From positions 3,286,001 through 3,350,000 of the forward strand of contig NZ_CP047020.1 of assembly GCF_009796285.1 (NCBI RefSeq): a stretch of DNA of 64,000 nt, written 5' to 3'. This document shows positions 26,710 to 34,889 of the stretch, in pieces. The first letter of the stretch is position 1. Each line of letters opens with the position of its first letter. The notes beneath the pieces were generated by a model. That model did not search any database. It had not been told where the DNA came from and saw only the letters and a program-made list of their open reading frames with translations. The position numbers and the translations under genes were made by a program. Origin of the DNA: Streptomyces broussonetiae (GTDB taxonomy: Bacteria > Actinomycetota > Actinomycetes > Streptomycetales > Streptomycetaceae).

Positions 26710-27975
26710 TCAGGAGGTGAGGGTGTCCAGCGGCACGTGCGGGTTGGCGAGGGCCTCGGGGTCCACCTGCGTCCGGGTGCGGATCAGCTTCTGGATCCCC
26801 TCTGTGACGTCCCACACATTTACGTTCATCCCGGCCAGCACGCGTCCCTGCGACAGCCAGAACGCGATGAACTCCCGCTTGCCGGCGTCGCCCCTGATCA
26901 CCACCTGGTCGTACGACCCCGGCGGCGCCCAGCCGCTGTACTCCATCCCCAGGTCGTACTGGTCGGTGAAGAAGTACGGGATCCGGTCGTACGTGACGTC
27001 CTGGCCGAGCATCGAGCGCGCCGCCGCCGGGCCGCCGTTCAGCGCGTTGGCCCAGTGCTCCACCCGCAGCTCGGTGCCGAAGAGCGCGAGCGGGAAGTTC
27101 GCCACGTCGCCGGCCGCGTAGATGTCGGGGTCGCAGGTGCGCAGCCGCTCGTCCACGACGATGCCACCGCCGTGCGCCCGGTCGGCGATCTCCAGGCCCG
27201 CCGCCTCGGCGAGGCCGGTGCGGGGCGCCGCGCCGATCGCCGCGAGGACGTCGTGCGCCGGGTGCTCCTCGCCGTCGTCGGTGCGGACGGCGAGGACCAT
27301 GCCGTCCTGGCCGACGATCTCGGTGAGCCGTCGCCCGAACCGGAAACGGACGCCGTGCTCGCGATGCAGCTCGGCGAAGACACCGCCCAGCTCGGGGCCG
27401 AGCACATGGTGCAGCGGGGTCGGCTCCGGGTCGATGACCGTGACCTCCGCGCCGTACTCGCGGGCCGCCGCCGCGACCTCCAGGCCGATCCAGCCGGCAC
27501 CCGCGATCACCAGGTGCCCGTTGTCCCGGCCGAGGGCGGTGAGGACACCCTTGAGGCGCTCGGCGTGCGCGAGCCGGCGCAGGTGGTGCACGCCCGCCAG
27601 GCCGGTGCCCGGGATGTCGAGGCGGCGCGGTTCGGCACCGGTGACCAGGAGCAGCTTGTCGTAGCGCACGAGGGTGCCGTCGTCGCCGTAGCGGACCGTC
27701 TTCGCCGCACGGTCGATGCGGTCGACGAACTGGCCGAGGTGCAGCTCGATGTCGTTCTGCGCGTACCAGGCGGGCTCGTGCACGAAGACGCTGTCGCGCT
27801 CCTCCTTGCCCAGCAGATAGCCCTTGGACAGCGGCGGCCGCTCATAGGGGTGGTCGCGCTCGTCGCTGATCAGTATCACCCGGCCGGTGAAGCCCTCCGC
27901 CCGGAGCGTCTCGGCCGCCTTCGCGCCGGCGAGACCGCCCCCGACGATGACGAATGTCTGATCCGCGTCGACCAC
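26710..27975 (-). CDS. NAD(P)H-dependent flavoprotein (ferredoxin-reductase type)
   Basis: A protein of 421 residues with two Rossmann folds: FAD site FVIVGGGLAGAKAAETLR at the N-terminus and NAD(P) site LVIAGAGWIGLEVAAAAREYG near residue 150. The second FAD motif PDIYAAGDVANFP is followed by a C-terminal reductase domain with the EHW and SGWAPPGSYDQVVIRGD segments. This is the BphA4/rubredoxin-ferredoxin reductase family, which passes electrons from NADH to ferredoxins that serve P450s or dioxygenases. The GTG at 27975 follows GAGGAGG. No ferredoxin gene is adjacent, so the partner is unknown. Confidence 0.88.
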   Translation of the reverse strand: MVDADQTFVIVGGGLAGAKAAETLRAEGFTGRVILISDERDHPYERPPLSKGYLLGKEERDSVFVHEPAWYAQNDIELHLGQFVDRIDRAAKTVRYGDDGTLVRYDKLLLVTGAEPRRLDIPGTGLAGVHHLRRLAHAERLKGVLTALGRDNGHLVIAGAGWIGLEVAAAAREYGAEVTVIDPEPTPLHHVLGPELGGVFAELHREHGVRFRFGRRLTEIVGQDGMVLAVRTDDGEEHPAHDVLAAIGAAPRTGLAEAAGLEIADRAHGGGIVVDERLRTCDPDIYAAGDVANFPLALFGTELRVEHWANALNGGPAAARSMLGQDVTYDRIPYFFTDQYDLGMEYSGWAPPGSYDQVVIRGDAGKREFIAFWLSQGRVLAGMNVNVWDVTEGIQKLIRTRTQVDPEALANPHVPLDTLTS

Positions 27976-28079
27976 TTGATGCCTCCTCGTAAGGGTGCCG
28001 CCATGTGCGAGCCTCCCGCACACGGCGGGCTGCGGGAAGAGGGAGTGACCCGATCAGGCCACCGCAGGTCACGTTCCGC

Positions 28080-29351
28080 TCACATATGCCCCGTCAGTCT
28101 CGCGTGCAGAGACAGTGCGGAGGCGTCGGTGAGGGAGGCGATCTGGTCGACGATCACCCGCTTGCGCGCGTGGTCGTCGCCTGCCCCGCCGAAGAGCGCC
28201 CGAAACTGCGGATCGAGCCCGTCCGGCGCGCGGGCGGTGAGCGCCTCGGCCAGCTCGGCGACGATCACCCGCTGGTCCGCGCGCAGCCGCTCCTGCTCGG
28301 CCCGCTGCATCACATACCGGTCCGCGACCGCCTTGAGCACCGCGCACTCCATCCGGGCCTCGCGGGGTACGACGAGTTCGGCGCCGTAGCGGGTGGGCCG
28401 GCCGGTGCCGTACGCGGCGCGTGTGGCGCCCTCGGCGGCCAGGCAGAACCGGCCGATGAGCTGGCTGGTGGCGTCCTTCAGGCGGGCCTGGGCGACCGCC
28501 GTGCCGTCGTAGCCGTGCGGCCACCACTCCTCGTCCTGGAGCCGGTCGAGGGCGGCGGACAGCTCGGCGGGGTCGGTGTCCGCGGGGACGTAGCGGCCGA
28601 CGGCGACCCGGAACACCTCCTGCCGCTCGGGCTCGGCGTGCAGGCAGTTGGGGTCGACATGACCGGCGTGCAGGCCGTCCTCGACGTCGTGCACCGAGTA
28701 CGCCACGTCGTCCGACCAGTCCATGACCTGGGCCTCGAAGCAGGTGCGGGTGCCGGGGGCGGGCGCTCTGACCCAGTCGAACACCGGGCGGTCGTCCTCG
28801 TAGACGCCGAACTTCCGTGACGCCGGTTCGGTGGGGTGGGCGCCGCGCGGCCAGGGGTACTTGGTGGCGGCGTCGAGGGTGGCGCGGGTGAGGTTGAGGC
28901 CGACCGAACCCTCCTCGGTGAACCGTTTGGGCTCGATGCGGGTGAGGAGCCTGAGGGACTGGGCGTTGCCCTCGAAGCCGCCGCAGTCGTCCGCGAAGGC
29001 GTTCAGCGCCTGTTCGCCGTTGTGACCGAAGGGCGGGTGGCCGAGGTCGTGGGCCAGGCAGGCGGCCTCGACGAGGTCGGGATCGCAGCCGAGGGCGGCG
29101 CCCAGCTCCCGGCCCACCTGGGCGCATTCCAGGGAGTGGGTGAGACGGGTTCGGGGACTGGCGTCCCAGGCGTGGGCGCTGCGCTGGCCCGGCGTGACGA
29201 CCTGGGTCTTGCCGGCGAGGCGTCTGAGGGCGGCCGAGTGGAGGATGCGGGCACGGTCGCGCTGGAAGGCGGTGCGGCCCGGGCGTTTGTCGGGTTCGGG
29301 GGCGTAGCGCTCGACGGCAGCCGGGTCGTAGCTGGGTGCGGTGCCTTCCAT
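28080..29351 (-). CDS. dgt: dGTP triphosphohydrolase
   Basis: A protein of 423 residues of the HD superfamily dGTPase type. It converts dGTP, and possibly other dNTPs, to the nucleoside and triphosphate, helping control dNTP pools. The metal ligands are visible in [36 protein letters not shown] and [13 protein letters not shown]. The N-terminal [23 protein letters not shown] is diagnostic of the family. It starts at ATG 29351. It follows dnaG in the leftward direction, a conserved replication-related neighbourhood in Streptomyces. Confidence 0.92.
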   Translation of the reverse strand: MEGTAPSYDPAAVERYAPEPDKRPGRTAFQRDRARILHSAALRRLAGKTQVVTPGQRSAHAWDASPRTRLTHSLECAQVGRELGAALGCDPDLVEAACLAHDLGHPPFGHNGEQALNAFADDCGGFEGNAQSLRLLTRIEPKRFTEEGSVGLNLTRATLDAATKYPWPRGAHPTEPASRKFGVYEDDRPVFDWVRAPAPGTRTCFEAQVMDWSDDVAYSVHDVEDGLHAGHVDPNCLHAEPERQEVFRVAVGRYVPADTDPAELSAALDRLQDEEWWPHGYDGTAVAQARLKDATSQLIGRFCLAAEGATRAAYGTGRPTRYGAELVVPREARMECAVLKAVADRYVMQRAEQERLRADQRVIVAELAEALTARAPDGLDPQFRALFGGAGDDHARKRVIVDQIASLTDASALSLHARLTGHM

Positions 29352-29466
29352 TCCTCGACAGTAAGGCCACTGCAGCGCCCGGTTCTGTTTTCGTGCGGCT
29401 GCGGGTGGTGTGTGGCCGACCGCGCCCGTGCGGCGCCGCCCCGTGCCGATACGGCCCCGCGCCCCC

Positions 29467-30318
29467 TCAGGCGGCCTTCGCTCCGCGTGCCGCCAGGCCC
29501 TGCTCGTAACGGTTCACGACCAGGCGGGCCATCGCCGGATGGTCTCCCAGCGGAGCCGAGGCGATCCACGGTGCCGCCTGCGCGCACTGGGTCGCGAAGC
29601 GGCCCGGGGCGGTGAAGTACGACGCGATCGCCACCCGGTGGCGGCCCTTCGCCGCCAGGGTGCGCAGGGCCGTCGGGATCGTCGGGGTGGCCGCCGCGGC
29701 GTAGGCGGGCAGGACGGGGACACCCAGGCGGGTGGCGAGGAGGCCGGCGGTGCGGCGGGTGTCCGCGGCCGAGTCGGGGTCGCGGGAGCCCGCAGCGGCC
29801 AGGACCACCGCGCTCCCCCGTCGTACGGAGTCGTCCGGGGACGTCGGCCAGCCGGCCTCCAGCAGGCGGTCGTACAGGGCCTCCGCCAGGAGGGGATGCG
29901 GGCCCAGCGGAGGTGCCACGCGTGCGCGCACCGGTGCCCCGGCGGCCACGCCGGGGATGTCGTGCTTGACGTGGTGACCCCGGCCGAGCAGGAGCGGGAC
30001 GAGGACGGCGGGGGTGTCGCCGAGGGCCGCGAGGGTGTCCGGGAGGAGGGGCTCGTTCAGCTCGATGTGGCCGAGGCTGACGGGCAGGCCGGGACGTAGC
30101 TCGCGTACGCGTTCCATGAGCGTCGTCACGGTGGTCAGCGCGTGCGGGTCCCGGCTGCCGTGGGCGACCAGCACCAGCGCGGGCGGGGCCGGGCGGCGGA
30201 CGGGCGGCGGGACGAGCCGGAGCCGGTCGGCCAGTCGGCTGCCGATGCTGCTCATGAGGTGCGCCGTGCTGTCGAGGTGGATGCGGGGCTCGGAGCGGGG
30301 AGGGGTCGACGCCGTCAT
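29467..30318 (-). CDS. Sirohydrochlorin chelatase (CbiX/SirB family)
   Basis: A protein of 283 residues with two tandem CbiX repeats. Repeat 1 has the metal-binding [11 protein letters not shown] and [12 protein letters not shown]. Repeat 2 is degenerate, with [11 protein letters not shown] in place of the His motif. The family inserts Fe or Co into sirohydrochlorin to make sirohaem or cobalamin precursors. Sirohaem is the cofactor of the NirB nitrite reductase encoded 7 kb to the right, so a supporting role there is likely. About 45 N-terminal residues precede the domain. The ATG at 30318 is the only good start. Confidence 0.85.
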   Translation of the reverse strand: MTASTPPRSEPRIHLDSTAHLMSSIGSRLADRLRLVPPPVRRPAPPALVLVAHGSRDPHALTTVTTLMERVRELRPGLPVSLGHIELNEPLLPDTLAALGDTPAVLVPLLLGRGHHVKHDIPGVAAGAPVRARVAPPLGPHPLLAEALYDRLLEAGWPTSPDDSVRRGSAVVLAAAGSRDPDSAADTRRTAGLLATRLGVPVLPAYAAAATPTIPTALRTLAAKGRHRVAIASYFTAPGRFATQCAQAAPWIASAPLGDHPAMARLVVNRYEQGLAARGAKAA

Positions 30319-30475
30319 GGAAGGATCCTGACGGGGCCACGTTGCGTTGTCGTTGCCTGGCCGTCACGAGCGTTTTCCGCTGGTTCACCTCGTACACCTG
30401 CACGATGTGAGGCGAACCGTATCGGCGCCGGTGGCGTCCTCCAAGGTCGGAACCGATCACTGGGGGGACGTGACG

Positions 30476-31153
30476 ATGAGGATCCGTCGACCGCGCCTGC
30501 CGCGCACCCGTACCGGGCAGCGGCGGCTGGTGCAGGCCGCGATGGCCGTGTGTGTGCTGGCGCTGTCCCCGGTGACCTGGCTGTACGTGTCCACGGCGGA
30601 CCGGCTGCGGACGGTGGCGGACGTGCCGCAGGCGCAGGTCGCCGTGGTGTTCGGAGCCGGGCTCACGAACGGGAGGCCGTCGCCGTACCTCGCGCACCGG
30701 CTGAACGCGGCGGCGACGCTGTACCGGCAGGGGCGGATCAAGGCCGTCCTCGTCACCGGGGACAACAGCCGCACGACCTACGACGAGCCCGACACCATGC
30801 GCGCCTACCTGACGCAACACGGCGTGCCGGGCCGGCGGATCGTCAGCGACTACGCCGGTTTCGACACCTGGGACTCCTGTGTGCGGGCCAGGAAGATCTT
30901 CGGGGTGGACCGGGCCGTGCTGATCAGCCAGGGTTTCCACATCCGGCGCGCGGTGGCGCTGTGCGAGGCGGCGGGGGTGGACTCGTACGGGATCGGGGTC
31001 GACGAGACGCACGACGTGACCTGGTACTACGGCGGGACGCGGGAGGTCTTCGCCGCCGGCAAGGCCGTGCTGGACATGGCCCTGCGTCCCAATCCGCACT
31101 TCCTCGGGCCCAGGGAGCCGGGGGTGGCCCGGGCACTGGCCACGGGCCGGTGA
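30476..31153 (+). CDS. SanA/YdcF-type DUF218 membrane protein
   Basis: A protein of 225 residues. A basic N-terminus and one membrane segment (AAMAVCVLALSPVTWLYV, near residues 21-38) are followed by a DUF218 domain: VVFGAGLTNGRPSP, then VLVTGDNSRTTYDE and VLISQGFHIRRAVALC. E. coli SanA affects vancomycin sensitivity and envelope integrity; the biochemical activity is not settled. The ATG at 30476 has GGGGGG 8 bases upstream, preferred to upstream in-frame starts. It is divergent from the CbiX gene and stands alone. Confidence 0.8.
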   Translation: MRIRRPRLPRTRTGQRRLVQAAMAVCVLALSPVTWLYVSTADRLRTVADVPQAQVAVVFGAGLTNGRPSPYLAHRLNAAATLYRQGRIKAVLVTGDNSRTTYDEPDTMRAYLTQHGVPGRRIVSDYAGFDTWDSCVRARKIFGVDRAVLISQGFHIRRAVALCEAAGVDSYGIGVDETHDVTWYYGGTREVFAAGKAVLDMALRPNPHFLGPREPGVARALATGR

Positions 31154-31579
31154 CCTCGGCACGCCGGTCCCCTGCAGGTGCTCGCCGTCGGCCCGGGGCG
31201 CGCTGCGCGGCAAGGGCCGTACGGCCGCCGGGCCTGCCGGTACCGGAGGCACGGCCGACCCCGCCGCCGATCCGCGAGGACGGCGAGCCGGCCGCGGGCG
31301 CCGGACGGATCGCCGGCCGGCTCGCGGCCGTCAACTCGGTTGGGTGGGCGCCTCGTCCGAGGAGCCGAGCGTGGCGGCTCCACAACTGCCGCGGTCAGGC
31401 TCGAGCACGGCGGCGGCCGGAGCCTCGCATCGGACCGGAGCGGACGGCGCGGCCCTCGTCCGGACCTGCCGGCCTGCGGGGTTGCGGGGTTGCGGGGCGG
31501 TGGTCCCAGGACGACCGCAGTAGTGCGGTTCGGTCCCTTGGGTGCGGCGGCACGGGGCGGGCTCACGTAGGTTCGAGCC
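31154..31579. other. Intergenic stretch, nothing recognised
   Basis: High G+C with open frames on both strands, but none has a ribosome binding site, a domain or a plausible protein composition. The promoter of the N-acetyltransferase must lie at its right end. Confidence 0.6.
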
Positions 31580-32404
31580 ATGTCCGACACCGAGCAGTTC
31601 GACCTCGACGCCTACCTGGAACGGATCGGGTGGCAGGGCGGCCGGCAGGCCGATGTGGCGACGCTGCGGGGCGTCCATCTGGCCCACGCGCTGTCCCTGC
31701 CCTTCGAGAACCTGGAGCCGCTGAGCGGCCGGGCGCCCTCGCTGGCGGCCGGCGATCTCATGGCCAAGATGGTCCGCGGTCGTCGAGGCGGGTACTGCTA
31801 CGAGCACAACACCCTCATGCGGCTCGCCCTTCAGGCGCTCGGCTTCCGGGTCGGCGGCCTGGCCGCGCGGGTGGTGCTGGGTGCCCCGACGCCCTGGAGC
31901 CGGCCGCGCACGCACATGATGCTGCGCGTCCCGGTGCCGGGCGAGCCCGAGCCGTACCTCGCGGACGTGGGCTTCGGCGCCGTCGGCTCGCTGCTGGCGC
32001 CCGTCCCGCTGGTCACCGGCGCCGAGTTCGAGGGCGGCGGCCGCAGGCACCGGCTCGTGCCGCTGTCGCACGAAGGACCGCTGGAACTGCTGGAGTTGCA
32101 GGCGTTCGACGGCCGGGACTGGGTCGGCCAGTACGCGTTCACGCTGGAGCCGTTCGCCGCCGCGGACTACGAGGTGTTCAACTGGCACGTCGGCACCAAT
32201 CCCCGCTCCCCCTTCACCCGCCGGCCGTATCTGCAGCGGGCCACCGCCGAGCACCATCTCTGCCTGGACGGCGCCCGGTTGACCGAGACCCGGCCCGACG
32301 GCACGGTCACCGAGCGCAAGCTCGCGGACGAGGCGCAGGCGCGGCGCGTGGTGGCGCAGGAGTTCGGGATCGCCGTACCCGAGGGGCAGACCCTGCTGGG
32401 CTGA
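31580..32404 (+). CDS. nat: Arylamine N-acetyltransferase
   Basis: A protein of 274 residues, the usual size of bacterial NAT. The Cys-His-Asp triad is visible: Cys in RRGGYCYEHN near residue 73, His in RTHMML near residue 112, and Asp in LADVGFGAVGS near residue 128. NAT moves an acetyl group from acetyl-CoA to arylamines and hydrazines. In actinomycetes homologues also amidate polyketide chains in ansamycin clusters, but no such cluster is near. It ends 1 base before the convergent cyclotransferase gene. Confidence 0.92.
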   Translation: MSDTEQFDLDAYLERIGWQGGRQADVATLRGVHLAHALSLPFENLEPLSGRAPSLAAGDLMAKMVRGRRGGYCYEHNTLMRLALQALGFRVGGLAARVVLGAPTPWSRPRTHMMLRVPVPGEPEPYLADVGFGAVGSLLAPVPLVTGAEFEGGGRRHRLVPLSHEGPLELLELQAFDGRDWVGQYAFTLEPFAAADYEVFNWHVGTNPRSPFTRRPYLQRATAEHHLCLDGARLTETRPDGTVTERKLADEAQARRVVAQEFGIAVPEGQTLLG

Positions 32405-32405
32405 C

Positions 32406-32837
32406 TCAGCGGCCGGACAGCCAGTCGCCGTCCTCGATGGGAGTACCGGTGGCACGCAGCCGGGCGGCGACGCGCGGGGCGGCGAGATAGACCCACGCCG
32501 GGGCGGAGCTGCCGTCGGCGCGCACGACGAGCCGGGTGACGCGTTCGTAAAGGTTGCGGGGGTCGCCCGGGGCGTACTCCTCCAGCCGGTCCAGGGCGGC
32601 GAGCAGCTCGCCGTACGACTCCGGGCGGGCGGTGACCAACTCGCCGCGCACGTCCGCGCCCTGACGCTCGACGGCGTAGGGGTAACCGGGGCCGTCGTAG
32701 AGCATCGCGTCCGGGAGGCGGGCCGGTTCCTCGCGGGCGGTGCGGCCCCGCAGGAACAGGTCGTGGTTGGCCGCGCCCGGGCGCAGGGTGCCGTAGACGA
32801 AGAAGGGCAGCGGGGTCCCGGGGTCCGACGTGATCAC
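32406..32837 (-). CDS. Gamma-glutamylcyclotransferase-fold protein
   Basis: A protein of 143 residues with the AIG2/GGCT fold. The N-terminal FFVYGTLRPGAANH forms the substrate loop, GYPYAVERQGADVRGEL follows, and the catalytic acid Glu lies in LDRLEEYAPGDP (near residue 88). Family members release pyroglutamate from gamma-glutamyl amines or peptides. The GTG at 32837 has only a weak purine stretch upstream. It is convergent with nat and no operon partner is evident, so the substrate is unknown. Confidence 0.8.
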   Translation of the reverse strand: MITSDPGTPLPFFVYGTLRPGAANHDLFLRGRTAREEPARLPDAMLYDGPGYPYAVERQGADVRGELVTARPESYGELLAALDRLEEYAPGDPRNLYERVTRLVVRADGSSAPAWVYLAAPRVAARLRATGTPIEDGDWLSGR

Positions 32838-33368
32838 GGAAACGATTCTTCACCCCCTCGCGCCCCTCACACATCTCCATCAAGACGCTGTGGACATGAA
32901 ATGTCATCTCTGTCGGCAGCAGCGCCATCCCCACGCCTTGACCTGGCGCCATCCCCAGGAGACGGATGAGCCGGATACGGCAGCATGTCCGAGGACCCCG
33001 TCGCCTCACCACCACCGCCGGCGTCGCCGTCACCACCGCGACCCTGCTGACCACGGCCCTCTGGCGGAGGTGGTGCTGCCGGCGCCGGTTGCCGGACCGT
33101 GTCCGGCGGTGCGCTGACGCACCCTCACCCGTTCAACGGCACCGCCGCTCCATTCGTGTGCTTTTCGCACTGGATCCTCGCGCGACCTCCCCTGCGCCCG
33201 TGACCTGCCGAAACCTCATGCGGGATAGGCCGTACGGAGGGCGGGGACGACACCCGTTCGCCTCATTTCTGACGAGGCGTCAGGAGGCGGAAGTGCCGGA
33301 CTGCGACTTACCTCGGTAGGGCAGGGGCGATCCCCTGGGAACCGAAACGCGAAGCTCTGGGGAGCACC
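32838..33368. other. Intergenic stretch with short unconvincing ORFs
   Basis: Contains an ATG at 32896 opening a short frame with a CxxC pair (MKCHLCRQQ) and another at 32966, both Arg/His/Pro-rich and without ribosome binding sites. I do not call either as a gene. The promoter of the secreted protein gene lies at the right end. Confidence 0.5.
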
Positions 33369-33869
33369 ATGCGCCGCACCGCCCGACTGCTGACCGGTAT
33401 CGCGCTCGTCGGCGCGGCCGCGGCCCCCGCCTGGGCCGGCAGCGCCAGCAGCCTGGAGGTGTTCCCCTCCACCGTGGTGCCCGGCGGCCAGGTCACCGTG
33501 AACACCGGCGCGTGCGGGAACTCGGGCGCGGCGACCGGGGACGCGGGCGCGGTCGGCGCCGGCGTCTTCGCCCTGGCGCCCAGCACGCACGAGGGCCAGG
33601 CGATCGGCCAGTTCCAGGTGCCGGAGAGCGCACAGCCGGGGACGTACGAGATCGTCGCGAAGTGCGCCGAGGGCAACCGGCAGGTGCGGGGCGACCTGGT
33701 GGTGGCCCTGAGCGCGGCGCAGCAGCCGCGCGGAAGTCTGAAGACGGGGGTCGGCGGCGCACTCGGCCGCGACCCCGTGCAGACCGCGGCGGGTGTGGCG
33801 GCGCTGGCCGTCGCCGCCGCGGGTGGTACCTGGCTCCTGCATCGCCGGGCGAGAGGCGACGGGATCTGA
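33369..33869 (+). CDS. Secreted, membrane-anchored sortase-associated protein
   Basis: A protein of 166 residues. The signal peptide is MRRTARLLTGIALVGAAAAPAWA. An Ig-like domain (LEVFPSTVVPGGQVTVNTGACG to VRGDLVVAL) with a Cys pair follows, then a C-terminal membrane helix (AAGVAALAVAAAGGTWLL) and the basic tail HRRARGDGI. The layout resembles a sortase substrate but there is no LPxTG-like pentapeptide before the helix. It lies 125 bases upstream of a class F sortase gene. This two-gene order is common in Streptomyces. The ligand or role is unknown. Confidence 0.8.
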   Translation: MRRTARLLTGIALVGAAAAPAWAGSASSLEVFPSTVVPGGQVTVNTGACGNSGAATGDAGAVGAGVFALAPSTHEGQAIGQFQVPESAQPGTYEIVAKCAEGNRQVRGDLVVALSAAQQPRGSLKTGVGGALGRDPVQTAAGVAALAVAAAGGTWLLHRRARGDGI

Positions 33870-33994
33870 CGGACACCCTCCGCTGTCCGTCCGCCGGTAC
33901 CGCACATCCCGCCCCCTCCGGGTCCGACGCCCCTCGCGGCCCGGAGGGGGAGGGGGTCTTCGGGGGTCCGCCTCCGGGAGAAGGGTTGATCGCT

Positions 33995-34654
33995 ATGCGC
34001 AGGAACGCCAGGCGCGGCAGGAACGCCGGGCGCGGCCGGGGCGCCAGGCTCGGCGACACCGCGATAGCCGCGGTCACGGTCGCCGCCCTCGGTTCCGGGG
34101 TGTGGCTGCTCGGCACCGGGACGCACGCGCCGCCGCAGCCCGCGGGCGCAGAGGGCCGCCTGGATCCGGGCGGCGGGGGCCCCGCCGTCCCCGCCCTGGC
34201 CCCCTCCCCGCCGACCCGGATCCGCATCCCCTCGATCCGCGTGAACGCCCCGCTGATGGGCCTGGCCCTCACCCGCTCCGGCAGCCTGGACGTACCGCCC
34301 GCGCAGAACAAGAACCTGGCGGGCTGGTACGAGGCCGGCACCATGCCCGGCGAGACGGGCACCGCGATCGTCGCCGGCCACGTCGACAACGCCGAGGGCC
34401 CCGCCGTCTTCTACGACCTCGGCGCGCTCGAGCGCGGCGCCCGCATCGAGGTGGACCGCCGCGACGGCACGGTCGCCGTCTTCACGGTGGACGCGGTGGA
34501 GGTGTACGCGGCCCGCGACTTCCCCGACGAGAAGGTCTACGGCGCGGCCTCCCGCCCCGAACTCCGCGTCATCACCTGCGGCGGCGGTTACTCCAGGGCG
34601 ACCGGCTATCAGGGCAACGTGGTGGTGTTCGCCCATCTGACGGGGAGCGCCTGA
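33995..34654 (+). CDS. Class F sortase
   Basis: A protein of 219 residues with a very basic N-terminus, one membrane anchor (AVTVAALGSGVWLLG, near residues 26-40), a Pro-rich spacer and a sortase domain. The catalytic His is in IVAGHVDNAEGPAVF, the Cys in RVITCGGGY and the Arg shortly after in YSRATGYQGNVVVFA. Class F sortases of actinobacteria are transpeptidases with largely unknown substrates. GGAGAAGGG lies 9 bases before the ATG. The adjacent secreted protein is the natural candidate partner, although it lacks a sorting signal. Confidence 0.88.
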   Translation: MRRNARRGRNAGRGRGARLGDTAIAAVTVAALGSGVWLLGTGTHAPPQPAGAEGRLDPGGGGPAVPALAPSPPTRIRIPSIRVNAPLMGLALTRSGSLDVPPAQNKNLAGWYEAGTMPGETGTAIVAGHVDNAEGPAVFYDLGALERGARIEVDRRDGTVAVFTVDAVEVYAARDFPDEKVYGAASRPELRVITCGGGYSRATGYQGNVVVFAHLTGSA

Positions 34655-34674
34655 GCGCTTCCGGGCGAACGGTG

Positions 34675-34700
34675 GGCGAGCGGCCCGCGGGCCGCTCGCC
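34675..34700. terminator. Terminator-like palindrome after sortase
   Basis: Twelve-bp inverted repeat GGCGAGCGGCCC / GGGCCGCTCGCC with a 2-base centre, 20 bases past the sortase stop codon. Confidence 0.75.
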
Positions 34701-34787
34701 GAGTTGCGGTTGCCCGTGGCCTCTTCGAACATGGATCCGGGTGCGCCGGGACACGGAAGTCTCGCCCGAAGGTCGAGGTTGTTGCCC

Positions 34788-34889
34788 ATGACACAGACGC
34801 AGACCTGGCGAAAGCGCAAAATGCCGTGCGGGCGGGACGCCGGACCTTCCTACGTCACCGCGGTGCTCCGGGCCGTCCGAGCCGGGTGA
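34788..34889 (+). CDS. Small 33-residue peptide coupled to ATP-grasp gene
   Basis: The ORF runs from ATG 34788 to TGA 34889 and has GAAGGTCGAGG about 9 bases upstream. The peptide begins MTQTQTWRKRKMPCG, is Arg/Lys-rich with one Cys and ends LRAVRAG. Its TGA overlaps a GTG (34886) that opens the ATP-grasp-like gene in the next frame (GTGA), the typical mark of translational coupling. A leader peptide that couples translation, or a substrate peptide for the ligase, are both possible. There is no homology evidence. Confidence 0.4.
   Translation: MTQTQTWRKRKMPCGRDAGPSYVTAVLRAVRAG

Noticed and set aside
32896..33117. Short CxxC-containing ORF (MKCHLCRQQ)
   Set aside because: No ribosome binding site and the rest is a His/Arg/Pro-rich low-complexity run; insufficient to call a gene.
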